In this document: positions 18,181 through 27,059 of the stretch, piece by piece
Layout of the letters: each line of letters begins with the position of its first letter
How positions within the stretch are numbered: position 1 is the stretch's first letter
Origin: Lachnospiraceae bacterium
GTDB lineage: Bacteria; Bacillota; Clostridia; Lachnospirales; Lachnospiraceae
Direction of reading: 5' to 3'
DNA length: 64,000 nucleotides
Assembly: GCA_016283275.1 (NCBI GenBank)
Contig: JAEEMP010000064.1
Coordinates: forward strand, 1-64,000
The notes under the pieces: model-generated
Databases searched by the model: none
What the model was told of the DNA's origin: nothing
The model's input: the letters and a program-made list of their open reading frames with translations, nothing else
Translations under genes and position numbers: made by a program

Positions 18181-18738
18181 CTATACGTTCACAAAACTTA
18201 AAGTCTTTTCCATCACATCATGCAGTATTTCTATATTTTCAAGCCAGTTTTCGCGTTCGAGCGAATGGTTGCATTTTTCGTATTCGAAAAGCTTAACGTC
18301 CTGTTCTTTTGCAAGCCGTTCAACTTCGGATAAATCCGACCACGGGTCGTTCGTGCCTATGAATGCGATCGCATTCTTAAGGGAAAAAGAAAAAGTCTTC
18401 TCGACAGGGGTATAAAGAACAAGCCTGGCATGAATATCCCTATCCATTGCATACTTTGCGGCCACTCCGGTCCCGATGCTCTTTCCCACAAAGACTACGT
18501 TTTGATAATCTTTAAGATCAAGTGCATCCAAAGCTTCTTTTGCCTGACCGTAAGCTGTCTTTGCGGCTTCCTCCATCCTGGCTTTGTCGCCTCTTACCTT
18601 TTCGGGCAGATTTTTGTATTCAACACAAAAAGTCTCATAGCCTAAGCCCGACAGTATCCTTCTTGAATAATAAAGCAGCGGTTTATCGTTGTGATACCCG
18701 ATGCCCGGAAAGAAAACCGCAATGGATCTTGTGTTCAT
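18181..18738 (-). CDS. Small alpha/beta hydrolase
   Basis: A 185-residue cytoplasmic alpha/beta hydrolase. It shows the early strand AVFFPGIGYHNDKPL, the nucleophile elbow VGKSIGTG (Ser of G-x-S-x-G), a later Asp in FIGTNDPWSD and a His in KCNHSLE. This short form without a lid resembles dienelactone-hydrolase-like or UPF0227/BioH-like small hydrolases; the substrate is unknown. Its start overlaps the stop of the preceding hydrolase gene by four bases, which implies coupled translation and perhaps related roles. Confidence 0.8.
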   Translation of the reverse strand: MNTRSIAVFFPGIGYHNDKPLLYYSRRILSGLGYETFCVEYKNLPEKVRGDKARMEEAAKTAYGQAKEALDALDLKDYQNVVFVGKSIGTGVAAKYAMDRDIHARLVLYTPVEKTFSFSLKNAIAFIGTNDPWSDLSEVERLAKEQDVKLFEYEKCNHSLERENWLENIEILHDVMEKTLSFVNV

Positions 18739-19574
18739 ATCTGAATTTCCTCAAGTTTTTCGTACCACTTGCCGTCTGATGCGGCACGTTTTAAGAAGTG
18801 ATCAGCCTCAAATGCAAGTTCTTCCACAAGATCCGTATCGATGTTGTGCCCGCAGTTTGAATAGACCACAAGCTTACAATGCGGAAGGCATTTTGCCGTC
18901 CTTATCATAAGATCCGGAGTACTTATCGGATCGTCGACACCGCCGAGTATAAGTGTGGGAACATTGATCTTTCTTAATTGCTCGCAAAGAGTCTCCTCGT
19001 CTTTATATTTCATAAGGGGACGGCCGTACTCAACAGCCTTTTCCCTTTCGTCGGCTTCGGGAAGATTTGAAAGCCATAACTCCCGTTTATCGCGCCTTGC
19101 CTGTCTTTTTTCGTCGCTGTCGATCGGCGGATCCATCGGAGGCGGCGATGAAATGATACCCTGAAGTAACATCTGCCTTATGGACATGACCCCTTCTTTT
19201 AAGCTGTGCGGTCCCGGCACCATAGCCACAAAAGCATTTACCCTGTCGGGATCGTTAAGCATCAAATGCCAGCCAAGCCCCGCTCCGTGCGAAGCCCCCA
19301 TATAGGTGAACCTGTCAATCCCGAGGGCATCCGCAACCTTCACAACATCGGATGCAAAAACATCATACCAGTTCTCGCCGTAATCAACTGTCACATACGA
19401 CGAAGGCGCAAACCCTCTTAATGTAATGCAATACACATGATAACCCATTTCAGCGAGCTTCTGCTGCACGCCCTTAGGGTAAAACCCAACCTGCGCGGAA
19501 AGAATGTACTTGTCTCCGCTGCCGTATTCTTCGTAATATACTGAAATTCCTTCATCTACTTTAACCGATCCCAT
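18735..19574 (-). CDS. Alpha/beta hydrolase
   Basis: A 279-residue alpha/beta hydrolase with the complete triad: Ser in YMGASHGAG (G-x-S-x-G), Asp in LGGVDDPISTP and His in YSNCGHNID. The N-terminus EGISVYYEEYGSGDKYIL is typical of haloperoxidase/esterase-like members. No signal peptide; acts in the cytoplasm on an unknown ester or lactone. AAAGGGGCAGTAT precedes the ATG, 20 bases after the sseB-like gene. Confidence 0.85.
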   Translation of the reverse strand: MGSVKVDEGISVYYEEYGSGDKYILSAQVGFYPKGVQQKLAEMGYHVYCITLRGFAPSSYVTVDYGENWYDVFASDVVKVADALGIDRFTYMGASHGAGLGWHLMLNDPDRVNAFVAMVPGPHSLKEGVMSIRQMLLQGIISSPPPMDPPIDSDEKRQARRDKRELWLSNLPEADEREKAVEYGRPLMKYKDEETLCEQLRKINVPTLILGGVDDPISTPDLMIRTAKCLPHCKLVVYSNCGHNIDTDLVEELAFEADHFLKRAASDGKWYEKLEEIQI

Positions 19575-19594
19575 ATACTGCCCCTTTCTTAGCC

Positions 19595-20422
19595 CTAAAC
19601 CACCATAAACGGAGTAAATCTCTTTTTGTAGAAAGGCTCGTTATCGGCCACCTTGCGCCCGAAATCGGAATCTATCGGGATTATGTCGATATACATGCTT
19701 TTCGGAAGAAATTCTCTTCCCGCATCCGCAATACCGTTAAATATCTCGTTCTGATCGCCCTTAAAATCGACCGTAAGAAGGAAACTTTTCTCACCGTCTT
19801 TGATCATCATTTTAAGATATATGGCACTTATGTCCTTATTTGTCTTTGCATACTCTTTAATGGCATCCGTCATTTCCGTGGGGTAAGGGTTGGGCTCGCC
19901 TACCGTTACCTCTGTATCCTGTTCGACTATCATCTTTTCGACTTTTGCAAATGCGGCATTTTTCTTGGCCTTTATAAACTTTATAAGATCGGGCGGAAGT
20001 ATCATGTTGTCCCCGAACGCATTGATGATAGCACCCTGGTTCTGCTGCTCGGTAAGAGCACAGATCTCATCGAAGGAAAAGATAAGCGTGGTGGGATTAC
20101 CCTGCGCATACTTCTTCCATTTTCTTAAATTTTCCCAATCTGTGAAAAGCGGAAGAAGTATCTCGCCGCTCTGCGTCTTAAGCTGGTCGAACTTAATCTT
20201 GAGACCTTCCTTGAATGTGGCTGTCCCGTCATTGTGTTTTTCGATCATCGACTCATCCATTTCGGTAACCACCAGAAATACCGCATCAAGCGCTATCTGC
20301 TTACAGATCTTGTCCATAAGTTCTCCGTATTCCGGATCGTAATTGTCGATATTTACTCTCTTACTTAAAAGCTCGTTAAGATAAGGATTCTCAACAGGCT
20401 TGTTAACATCCCAGTTGATCAT
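19595..20422 (-). CDS. SseB family protein
   Basis: A 275-residue protein that fits the SseB family (named from Escherichia coli enhanced serine sensitivity protein B; biochemical role unclear). The N-terminal SseB domain includes ILLPLFTDWENLRKW and the stretch NAFGDNMILPPDLIKFI; the C-terminal domain includes TEMTDAIKEYAKTNKDISAIYLKMM and ends MYIDIIPIDSDFGRKV. It heads an operon with two hydrolases and a nuclease-like gene. No signal peptide. Confidence 0.8.
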   Translation of the reverse strand: MINWDVNKPVENPYLNELLSKRVNIDNYDPEYGELMDKICKQIALDAVFLVVTEMDESMIEKHNDGTATFKEGLKIKFDQLKTQSGEILLPLFTDWENLRKWKKYAQGNPTTLIFSFDEICALTEQQNQGAIINAFGDNMILPPDLIKFIKAKKNAAFAKVEKMIVEQDTEVTVGEPNPYPTEMTDAIKEYAKTNKDISAIYLKMMIKDGEKSFLLTVDFKGDQNEIFNGIADAGREFLPKSMYIDIIPIDSDFGRKVADNEPFYKKRFTPFMVV

Positions 20423-20483
20423 ATAAACTCCTTTAAATATTTAATAGATCGTCACGGCACAAAAGTTTTCATTTTATGCCCGC

Positions 20484-20527
20484 ATCAAGGCTTTTACCCT
20501 ATGATGGTATGATAGCCTTGATTTTTT
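20484..20527 (+). terminator. Plus-strand terminator-like hairpin without an assigned gene
   Basis: Perfect nine-base arms ATCAAGGCT (20484-20492) and AGCCTTGAT (20514-20522) are followed on the + strand by TTTTT. No + strand gene leads into it. On the minus strand the same inverted repeat lies upstream of the sseB-like gene and could instead be a regulatory element. Confidence 0.4.
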
Positions 20528-20538
20528 ATACGGTCAAG

Positions 20539-20563
20539 CAAAAAGGGACGCATGAGCGTCCCT
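20539..20563 (-). terminator. Rho-independent terminator of the GH3 gene
   Basis: Minus strand stem AGGGACGC with GCGTCCCT and a four-base loop, followed by TTTTTGC, 14 bases after the GH3 stop. Confidence 0.85.
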
Positions 20564-20576
20564 ATATATTGCTTTC

Positions 20577-22988
20577 CTAATCCACTTTAAGGATAAGTTC
20601 AAGTATCCTTCGTGCGCAGGTTTCGAGATCTTTTCTCGTAAGAGCGCCCTTGTCCATAGCAAGCTTTAAGCGGTCGGGGAAACCGTTGGCCATCTTTATA
20701 TCGTTTCCCGCTAGGACTTCCTTGTAGTGCTCGCTCCTGCCCCACCAGTCGGTAGTCACAAGTCCCTTAAAGCCCCACTCGCCGCGGAGAACATCGGTAA
20801 GAAGTTCCTTATTCTCGGCTGTTCTTACACCGTTGATCGCATTGTAAGACGACATGATCGTGTACGGTGAAGCCTCTTTAACGATAATCTCGAACACCTT
20901 AAGATATATCTCTCGAAGAGCTCTTTCGGAAACTCTCGAATCACAATGCTTTCTGTTCGTCTCCTTGTTGTTGGCCGCAAAGTGTTTTACGCTCGCGCCT
21001 ACGTTATTGGACTGGATACCGTTTACAAAAGCACTTCCTATCTTGCCCGCAAGAAGCGGATCCTCTGAATAGTATTCAAAGTTACGGCCGCAGAGCGGGC
21101 TTCTGTGAATATTTACACCCGGAGCAAGCCAGATATATAAGTTGTTTTCCTTAAGTTCCGCGCCGCCTGCAGCACCGACTTTACGGGCTATCTTTGTATT
21201 GAAAGTCGAAGCAAGGAGCGTAGCGCATGGCCATGCTGTCGTAAGCACTCCGGTATCGGGATTTAAACGCACACCCGCGGGTCCGTCCGCTGTCATGAGC
21301 GTCGGAACACCGTATTCGGAAAGACCGCCGAAGCCCCAGGTGTTGCCTACACCCGTATTGGGCTGTCCGCCGAGCAGGTTCATAAGATCGGCATCATCAA
21401 GCTGGGCAATAAACTCATCAAGAGTGATCTTTCCATCAGCGACATCCATAAGAGGATGTGCATCGTTCTTCCACGGATGGATCATCATATAAGCCGCGCG
21501 GCCTCGCACTTCGGGGATCAATGCCTCGATCTTATCCGCATGAAGCTTCTTTATGATACTTTCGTTCAGATCGCGTGCTTTTCCGGTCTTAACCTTTTCA
21601 TAGCTTCCGTCGGCCTTAAGCCTCTTTGTAAGAGATACCGGAGAAAGATGACTTTCAAGCCTGTCGATCACAAGGTCCCTTTCGTATTTAACACTGTCTT
21701 CGATCTTAACGGCTTCTTCCACGCTGCCGCCAAGGTAAAACTCATATTCGCCTTTTTCAAGCACGTAAGCTGACTTGCATACATCGCCCTTATCATCAAA
21801 AGAAGCAAAAGTATATCTGTCAAAAGAAAGCGTGAGCACTTCTTCCCAGCCGGGAGATAACAGCTTTGTCTTATTAAAGGCGACCATGCTTCGTACAGCC
21901 TTGCCAAGCTTACCCTGAGGAGCCTTTACATAAAGGATCGCAACATCCTTTCCGCTTACCTTCCCCGTATTTTTAACCTTGATCTTTACTGTAAACTTTC
22001 CGCCGCGCGTCGAAAAGCTTTCAACCGACTTTTTGAACTTCGTATATGAAAGTCCGTAACCGAAAGGATAAACAACATGTTCTTTTGCACCGGGGATCGT
22101 CTCAAAATAACGGTAACCCACATAAATATCATCATTGTATTCAACATACAGTGGCGAATCATGGAAATGCTCAGTCGAAGGATAAGCTTCAAGCGTATCC
22201 GCAAAAGTATCGGGAAGCCTTCCCGAAGGATTGTCAAGTCCGAACAAAAGCCTTGCGGCCGCAAGACCGCCTCTTATACCGCCCTGCCAGGAAAGCAGTG
22301 CTCCGTCGATCTTTTTATTGTCCTTGATCCAGTCAAGCGCTACCATTCCGCCTACATTAAGCACAACTACGACCTTATCGAAATACTTTAAGACCTTCCT
22401 GACCGTCGCTTCTTCTTTGGCCGTTAAGTAAAAATCTCCTTTGGGGAAGATCTTTGCCGAAAGCTTTGGCATTGTGACCTCGCTCTCCCAGGGATTAAAG
22501 TCATCTTTAAACTCATAGTCGGAACGGTCCCAGCCTTCACCCGAAAATCTGCTTATCCCGATTATCGCCGTGTCGGTAAAAGAACGCGCATCCGCAACCT
22601 GTTTATCACTGATTCCCGGCTCGACCGTCATACCCGGGGCCGAACCTTCTTTATACTGCTTATCAAGATCGGCTTTATAAAAATCCATAAGAGGCTCATA
22701 AAGCTTCGCACCTGTTTCTTTAAGCCCGGTCGGAAGATCCGTTAAAGGCTTTGTGAATACGTCTCCGCTTCCTCCGCCGCCTTTTACATAGTCGTACGCA
22801 CCTTTTCCGAACAGAGCGAGCTTGCTCCCTTTCTTGAGCGGAAGGATATTGTTTTCGTTTTTAAGTAACACCATACCTTCGCATGCTGCCGCCAAAGAAA
22901 GATCGATATGTGCCTTGCTTGCGGTGACACGCCTTTCTCCCTTAAGCGGTAAGTTAGGCTGATACATTGCTCTTGCCCATTTTTTCAT
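20577..22988 (-). CDS. Glycoside hydrolase family 3, reversed domain order (beta-glucosidase type)
   Basis: A 803-residue intracellular GH3 enzyme without signal peptide. The domain order is permuted: the GH3 C-terminal alpha/beta domain comes first (LLKNENNILPLKKG, GGGGSGDV, FGLDNPSGRLPDTF), then a fibronectin-III-like domain (FGYGLSYTKFK to YEFYLGG), then the (beta/alpha)8 catalytic domain (TADGPAGVRL, LAPGVNIHRSPLCGRNFEYYSEDP, VKHFAANN). The nucleophile is the Asp of GLVTTDWWG (about residue 746). This order is known from Butyrivibrio fibrisolvens and Ruminococcus albus beta-glucosidases. It probably splits cello-oligosaccharides or aryl glucosides; other beta-glycosides are possible. The start has GAGGAGG upstream. 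Confidence 0.95.
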   Translation of the reverse strand: MKKWARAMYQPNLPLKGERRVTASKAHIDLSLAAACEGMVLLKNENNILPLKKGSKLALFGKGAYDYVKGGGGSGDVFTKPLTDLPTGLKETGAKLYEPLMDFYKADLDKQYKEGSAPGMTVEPGISDKQVADARSFTDTAIIGISRFSGEGWDRSDYEFKDDFNPWESEVTMPKLSAKIFPKGDFYLTAKEEATVRKVLKYFDKVVVVLNVGGMVALDWIKDNKKIDGALLSWQGGIRGGLAAARLLFGLDNPSGRLPDTFADTLEAYPSTEHFHDSPLYVEYNDDIYVGYRYFETIPGAKEHVVYPFGYGLSYTKFKKSVESFSTRGGKFTVKIKVKNTGKVSGKDVAILYVKAPQGKLGKAVRSMVAFNKTKLLSPGWEEVLTLSFDRYTFASFDDKGDVCKSAYVLEKGEYEFYLGGSVEEAVKIEDSVKYERDLVIDRLESHLSPVSLTKRLKADGSYEKVKTGKARDLNESIIKKLHADKIEALIPEVRGRAAYMMIHPWKNDAHPLMDVADGKITLDEFIAQLDDADLMNLLGGQPNTGVGNTWGFGGLSEYGVPTLMTADGPAGVRLNPDTGVLTTAWPCATLLASTFNTKIARKVGAAGGAELKENNLYIWLAPGVNIHRSPLCGRNFEYYSEDPLLAGKIGSAFVNGIQSNNVGASVKHFAANNKETNRKHCDSRVSERALREIYLKVFEIIVKEASPYTIMSSYNAINGVRTAENKELLTDVLRGEWGFKGLVTTDWWGRSEHYKEVLAGNDIKMANGFPDRLKLAMDKGALTRKDLETCARRILELILKVD

Positions 22989-23082
22989 GGATATTTCCTC
23001 CTCAGTTTAAAGCCGCTTTTACATGAACCGCGGCAATCGTTCTTTTTACGGAAAAGTTTTCTTTTCCTTATTATCTGTTCTT

Positions 23083-23106
23083 CATTCTACAATATATGAT
23101 AGAATG
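23083..23106. promoter_or_regulatory. Seven-base inverted repeat upstream of the GH3 gene
   Basis: CATTCTA and TAGAATG separated by ten bases, in the 418-base gap between the GH3 and GGDEF genes. A candidate operator for either direction; no binding protein is implied by the sequence alone. Confidence 0.35.
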
Positions 23107-23162
23107 TGTACGGGGTTGATTTTTCTTTTTAGTGTCTTTATTTTGGCATCGAGAGGTATTTT

Positions 23163-23414
23163 ATGCAACATAAGAAGATTGCTCTGTTTATCTCACATAT
23201 CCTTTGTGCGGATTTTATATCTTTCAATGAAAGCATACGGTCTTACCGCTATGTCGCCTTGCATTCTCCACATCTTGAAAAGAGCATAAAAAAACGGAAC
23301 CTCAAATTTAAGGTTCCATTTCTTATTTTGGTGTCAATTTTTTATTCACTTCTGCGTCACAGTGCTCCAAGGCAATTTTACCCGGATCCCTGTTTAAGCT
23401 TCAATATCAGTTGA
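23163..23414 (+). pseudogene. Possible 5' remnant of a sensor-GGDEF gene
   Basis: An 83-codon + strand frame opens MQHKKIALFISHI after AGAGG and a TTGATT-17-TATTTT promoter-like pair. The first 13 residues look like the start of LacI-type periplasmic-binding sensor domains that precede GGDEF domains in Lachnospiraceae (remembered similarity). The following residues do not resemble any family, and the frame runs through the terminator and the last codons of the neighbouring cyclase gene. I read it as a deletion remnant; it could be chance. Apart from this and the inverted repeat nothing else is seen in 22989-23285. Confidence 0.3.
23287..23317 (-). terminator. Rho-independent terminator of the GGDEF gene
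   Basis: Minus strand stem GGAACCT with AGGTTCC, then GTTTTTTT. It lies about 90 bases after the stop. Confidence 0.8.
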
Positions 23415-25020
23415 GCTTGTATGTTACTTTATTTTTACCGTTTTGCTTGGATTCGTACAAGTTGGCGTCTGCTTCCTTGACCACATTCTCGCTGCCCTTG
23501 TCGTCATAGGCAACACCTATGCTTATGGTGAACGGACCACCGAAATCGTACTTTTCTCTTGCAAACGTTGAACGGATCTTTTCGGCCAGAAGTTCGGGAT
23601 ACACTACCGCTTTATCTTTTATAAGTACCGCAAATTCCTCACCGCCGTAACGATAGGGAACGACATTTTTACCTTTCACGCTGTTTAATATCTTACCGAG
23701 TCTTGCCAAAACCTCATCACCCGACTGATGACCGTATGTATCATTTACATGCTTAAAATCATCGATATCCATCATCAGAACAGCAAGCGGTTTGGGTTTC
23801 CTCTCTATCCTTGCCATTTCACGATTAAAAGCTCCCCGGTTACGTACCTGGGTAAGCCCGTCTACTCTTCCGGTACTTGCTATCAACCTTATTATTACCA
23901 ATGCTGCTACCAAAATTATAATAATAAGCAGATAAAGTCTCAATCTGTGCCATCTTGCATTGTAAGATTCCTCTATTCCGTTCAAAAGTTCTTTGGAAAT
24001 CTGGATATCACCGTCAATAAGAGACGTGTATGTGGTGGTCTCAAGTTCCGTCGCCTTTCTGTAAGCTGAAGCGGCAATATTAAAAAATCCTTCCATCGAA
24101 TCGGAATTATCCGGAGGATAATTGTCCGAAATATAAAGGACCGTCTGCAGCGCGGCTACCATATAGTCATACTTCTCACAATAATCCATATATTCGGCGA
24201 TCAAGGACCCGACATCCTTGTCTTCTTCAAGTGCCAGGTATATTGATGCCTCATAGTAAGGCATCACAAAATCTCTTACTATAACGGAAGCATAGATCTG
24301 CTGGGTAAAAAGCGGACTGTCCTTATACTTATAGAGGATTGCTCTTGCATCTACTTTCCTGCCTTCAAGGACATAAACTTTGGCAAGATTTGCATCTATT
24401 ATCGCATAGTATGATTCCGTATAAACTGCGTCAGGTACGGTACGAAGCACCTCTCTTGCCGTCGCAAGATCTTTCTCGGCACTCTTATAATCTTTATAAT
24501 AAGAAGCCACGATCGCTCGCATACGATGAGCGTAGCTAAGTACCTGAATGTCGGTAATATCGCCAAAGTCGTCGGTTATCACTTCAATCTGTTCGATGGC
24601 ATCCCGTGCACATTCGTAGTTACTGTTTATAACATAGAACATGGCAAGATCGAGTTCCAGATTGGCCGTATAATTTACATCATCACTTTTTTCAAGATAA
24701 AAAAGGGCTGATCCCAAAGAGCGCGAGTAATTTGCCATATCTCCCTTCATCTTATAGATAAGGCTTTCTCTTTCGTATAATCTTCCGCGGTCTTCATCAT
24801 AAAGATTTCTTTCGGAAATCCATGATTCAAGTATTGCAAGCTGGTCATCAAGAACTTCCGGCTCATAAGTGATCTGATTATCCGCAAGTTCAACAACCGC
24901 TTCATGATTGTTTGCTTTTTCCCAGTCGGCATAAGTCACGTATGCAATCTGAGCCGCTGCGATAACTGCAGTTGCTATAACAAAGATCAATAAAAGTTTT
25001 AAAAGATTTTTCTTTGTCAT
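23407..25020 (-). CDS. Diguanylate cyclase with extracytoplasmic helical-repeat sensor
   Basis: A 537-residue membrane protein: an N-terminal helix (about 8-27), a large extracytoplasmic helical region (about 35-355) whose spacing and A/Y/L pattern suggest TPR-like repeats, a second helix (about 360-382), then a GGDEF domain with DGLTQVRNRGAFN, MMDIDDFKHVNDTYGHQSGDEVL and an intact YRYGGEEF (about residue 459). It should make c-di-GMP from two GTP. No RxxD inhibitory site precedes GGEEF. The start has GGGGAATTGTAA upstream and the promoter region carries a striking inverted repeat. The gene appears monocistronic. Confidence 0.93.
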   Translation of the reverse strand: MTKKNLLKLLLIFVIATAVIAAAQIAYVTYADWEKANNHEAVVELADNQITYEPEVLDDQLAILESWISERNLYDEDRGRLYERESLIYKMKGDMANYSRSLGSALFYLEKSDDVNYTANLELDLAMFYVINSNYECARDAIEQIEVITDDFGDITDIQVLSYAHRMRAIVASYYKDYKSAEKDLATAREVLRTVPDAVYTESYYAIIDANLAKVYVLEGRKVDARAILYKYKDSPLFTQQIYASVIVRDFVMPYYEASIYLALEEDKDVGSLIAEYMDYCEKYDYMVAALQTVLYISDNYPPDNSDSMEGFFNIAASAYRKATELETTTYTSLIDGDIQISKELLNGIEESYNARWHRLRLYLLIIIILVAALVIIRLIASTGRVDGLTQVRNRGAFNREMARIERKPKPLAVLMMDIDDFKHVNDTYGHQSGDEVLARLGKILNSVKGKNVVPYRYGGEEFAVLIKDKAVVYPELLAEKIRSTFAREKYDFGGPFTISIGVAYDDKGSENVVKEADANLYESKQNGKNKVTYKLN

Positions 25021-25045
25021 TTACAATTCCCCGCGCAAGCGCACC

Positions 25046-25085
25046 CTATTTGGGCATCATAACAAAAAAATTATAGCCCAAATAG
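25046..25085. promoter_or_regulatory. Perfect ten-base inverted repeat over the GGDEF gene promoter
   Basis: CTATTTGGGC (25046-25055) and GCCCAAATAG (25076-25085) enclose 20 bases. On the minus strand the -10 TATAAT (25070-25075) touches one arm and the expected start of transcription falls inside, so the repeat is positioned as an operator. Neither side has a T-run, which argues against a terminator. Confidence 0.6.
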
Positions 25086-25135
25086 TAAAACCATTTATTA
25101 ATAGTTGTCGGAATTTGATGACATATTGATTCTTT

Positions 25136-26962
25136 TTAATCCTTTTCGTCCCTGTCTGTCTTAAACTGAGTCTCATAAAGTTCCGTATATGTGCCGCCGG
25201 CGCCCACCAATTCTTCGTGTGTACCGCTTTCTGCTATAACTCCTTCCTTTATGACTAAGATCCTGTCTGCCGCAAGGATCGTTGAAAGCCTGTGCGCTAT
25301 AAGAATGCTTGTACGCGAATTGATGATCGGATCTATCGCATCCTGGATCTTTCTCTCGGAAATCGAATCAAGCGCGGAAGTTGCTTCATCGAATATGAAA
25401 AGATCGGGATTTTTCAAAAGAACGCGGGCAATGGATATTCTTTGCTTTTCACCGCCCGAAAGCTTAAGCCCGCGGTTTCCGACCATGGTGTCAAGCCCTG
25501 TTTCCTGCTTTTCGATAAAATCGTATATATTGGCCTTGATACATGCATCTATCATCTCCTCCTCGGTCGCATCGGGCTTCGCATACAAAAGATTATCCCG
25601 GATGGAACCGTTAAAGAGGTATGTTTCCTGGCTTACTATCCCAATGCTCTTTCTCAGAAACTCAAGGCTTAAATCTCTTACATCGATACCGTCGAATGTA
25701 ACGCTTCCCGCATTTACGTCATAAAGGCGCGGGATCAGATTTACAAGTGTACTCTTGCCCGATCCCGACGGACCCACCACGGCAATACAGTCGCCGGCCT
25801 TTAGTTCAAAACTTATATCCTTAAGTATCTGTCTTTCGGGATTATACGAAAAGCTGACATGCTTAAATTCCACGCGGCCGTCCTCTTTATCGGGCTTTAA
25901 CGGCTTCTCGGGATCTTTGATGGTTACAGGCATATCATAGTATTCAAATATTCTTGTGAACATCGCCATGGATCTTATCCACTCAACCTGGATATTCAAA
26001 AGCTGATTTACCGGCATATACATCTTTCCCAAAAGTGCGACCATTACAGTGATATCACCGACCGTTATCGAAGAATCGTATTTCATGATAAGGATGCCGC
26101 CCACAAGGTACAAAAGCATGGGGCCGATACTGGAAAATGTTCTTACCACGACCATGAACCAACGGCCTGCCATACTTTCTTTTATGTTCAATCTCACCAT
26201 CTTTTCGTTGACGGTCTTATAACGGTCATATTCATGCTCTTCCTTACCGAAAAGTTTTACCAAGAGCTGCCCGCTTACGGAAAGGGTCTCGTTTAAAATC
26301 CCGTTTACCTCATCGTTGCACTCTTGAGATTCTCTGGTAAGCGACCATCGTGTCTTGCCTGCCTTACGCGTGGGTATCACAAAAAGCGGCACTACAAGGA
26401 TACCTACGATCGCAAGGATCCGGTTTGAACGGAACATAAGTACAAGCGCCGCGATAAGCGTGATGGAATTCGAAAGGATCGATGTGAATGTATCGGTGAT
26501 TATTCTTTTAACACCGTCGATATCGCTTGTCATACGGGTTATAATGTCGCCCTGATTATTTGAAGTAAAAAAACTCTGCGACATTTTCTGAAGATGGCGA
26601 TACATGGAATTTCGCATATCAAAAGTAATATGTTGTGCGATCCAGGTGTTTAAGTAGCTTTCCGCAACACCTATAAGATTGGCGCCGAGGGTTACCAAAA
26701 GTGAAAGAACGATATAGAAAATAAGCGAATTCATCTTCTTCGCTATTAGGCCTTCGTCGATGATCTTACCGGTAAGGACAGAAGGCAAAAGGTTTAACAC
26801 CGAAGATACGATAAGACACAGCAATATAAGGACAAATTGCTTTTTGTACGGTTTAAGATAAGAAAAAATGCGTTTTAAAAGTTCCGGTGTGACTTTAGGC
26901 TTATTGGCCTTTTCTTCTTCGGTTAAAAATCCGCCCCTCATGGGCCCGCCCGGTCCCGGCAT
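25136..26962 (-). CDS. ABC exporter half-transporter (permease-ATPase fusion)
   Basis: A 608-residue type IV ABC half-transporter. Six membrane helices span about residues 35-330, preceded by a Gly/Pro-rich start (MPGPGGPMRGG). The ATPase has Walker A GPSGSGKSTL, Q-loop SQETYLFNGS, signature LSGGEKQR, Walker B LFIFDEATSALD and switch His in IAHRLST. Such proteins export drugs, lipids or peptides as homo- or heterodimers; no partner gene is adjacent, so a homodimer is likely. It is divergent from the EAL gene across a 97-base gap. Confidence 0.93.
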   Translation of the reverse strand: MPGPGGPMRGGFLTEEEKANKPKVTPELLKRIFSYLKPYKKQFVLILLCLIVSSVLNLLPSVLTGKIIDEGLIAKKMNSLIFYIVLSLLVTLGANLIGVAESYLNTWIAQHITFDMRNSMYRHLQKMSQSFFTSNNQGDIITRMTSDIDGVKRIITDTFTSILSNSITLIAALVLMFRSNRILAIVGILVVPLFVIPTRKAGKTRWSLTRESQECNDEVNGILNETLSVSGQLLVKLFGKEEHEYDRYKTVNEKMVRLNIKESMAGRWFMVVVRTFSSIGPMLLYLVGGILIMKYDSSITVGDITVMVALLGKMYMPVNQLLNIQVEWIRSMAMFTRIFEYYDMPVTIKDPEKPLKPDKEDGRVEFKHVSFSYNPERQILKDISFELKAGDCIAVVGPSGSGKSTLVNLIPRLYDVNAGSVTFDGIDVRDLSLEFLRKSIGIVSQETYLFNGSIRDNLLYAKPDATEEEMIDACIKANIYDFIEKQETGLDTMVGNRGLKLSGGEKQRISIARVLLKNPDLFIFDEATSALDSISERKIQDAIDPIINSRTSILIAHRLSTILAADRILVIKEGVIAESGTHEELVGAGGTYTELYETQFKTDRDEKD

Positions 26963-27009
26963 GATCGTGTCCCCCCTATCAATTCGGTTTTATTTATTAT
27001 AGTTGCTAA

Positions 27010-27037
27010 TTTGCAATTAATCCATATACTTTATAAT
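27010..27037 (+). promoter_or_regulatory. Probable promoter of the EAL gene
   Basis: -35-like TTTGCA (27010-27015), 16-base spacer, consensus -10 TATAAT (27032-27037), 23 bases before the ATG, which has GGGAG upstream. Confidence 0.55.
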
Positions 27038-27059
27038 TTAGGGAAAGGGAGTTTATACT

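Noticed and set aside
23023..23289. An 88-codon + strand frame in the GH3-GGDEF gap
   Set aside because: No ribosome binding site and no family-like sequence; the overlapping frame at 23163 has better signals.
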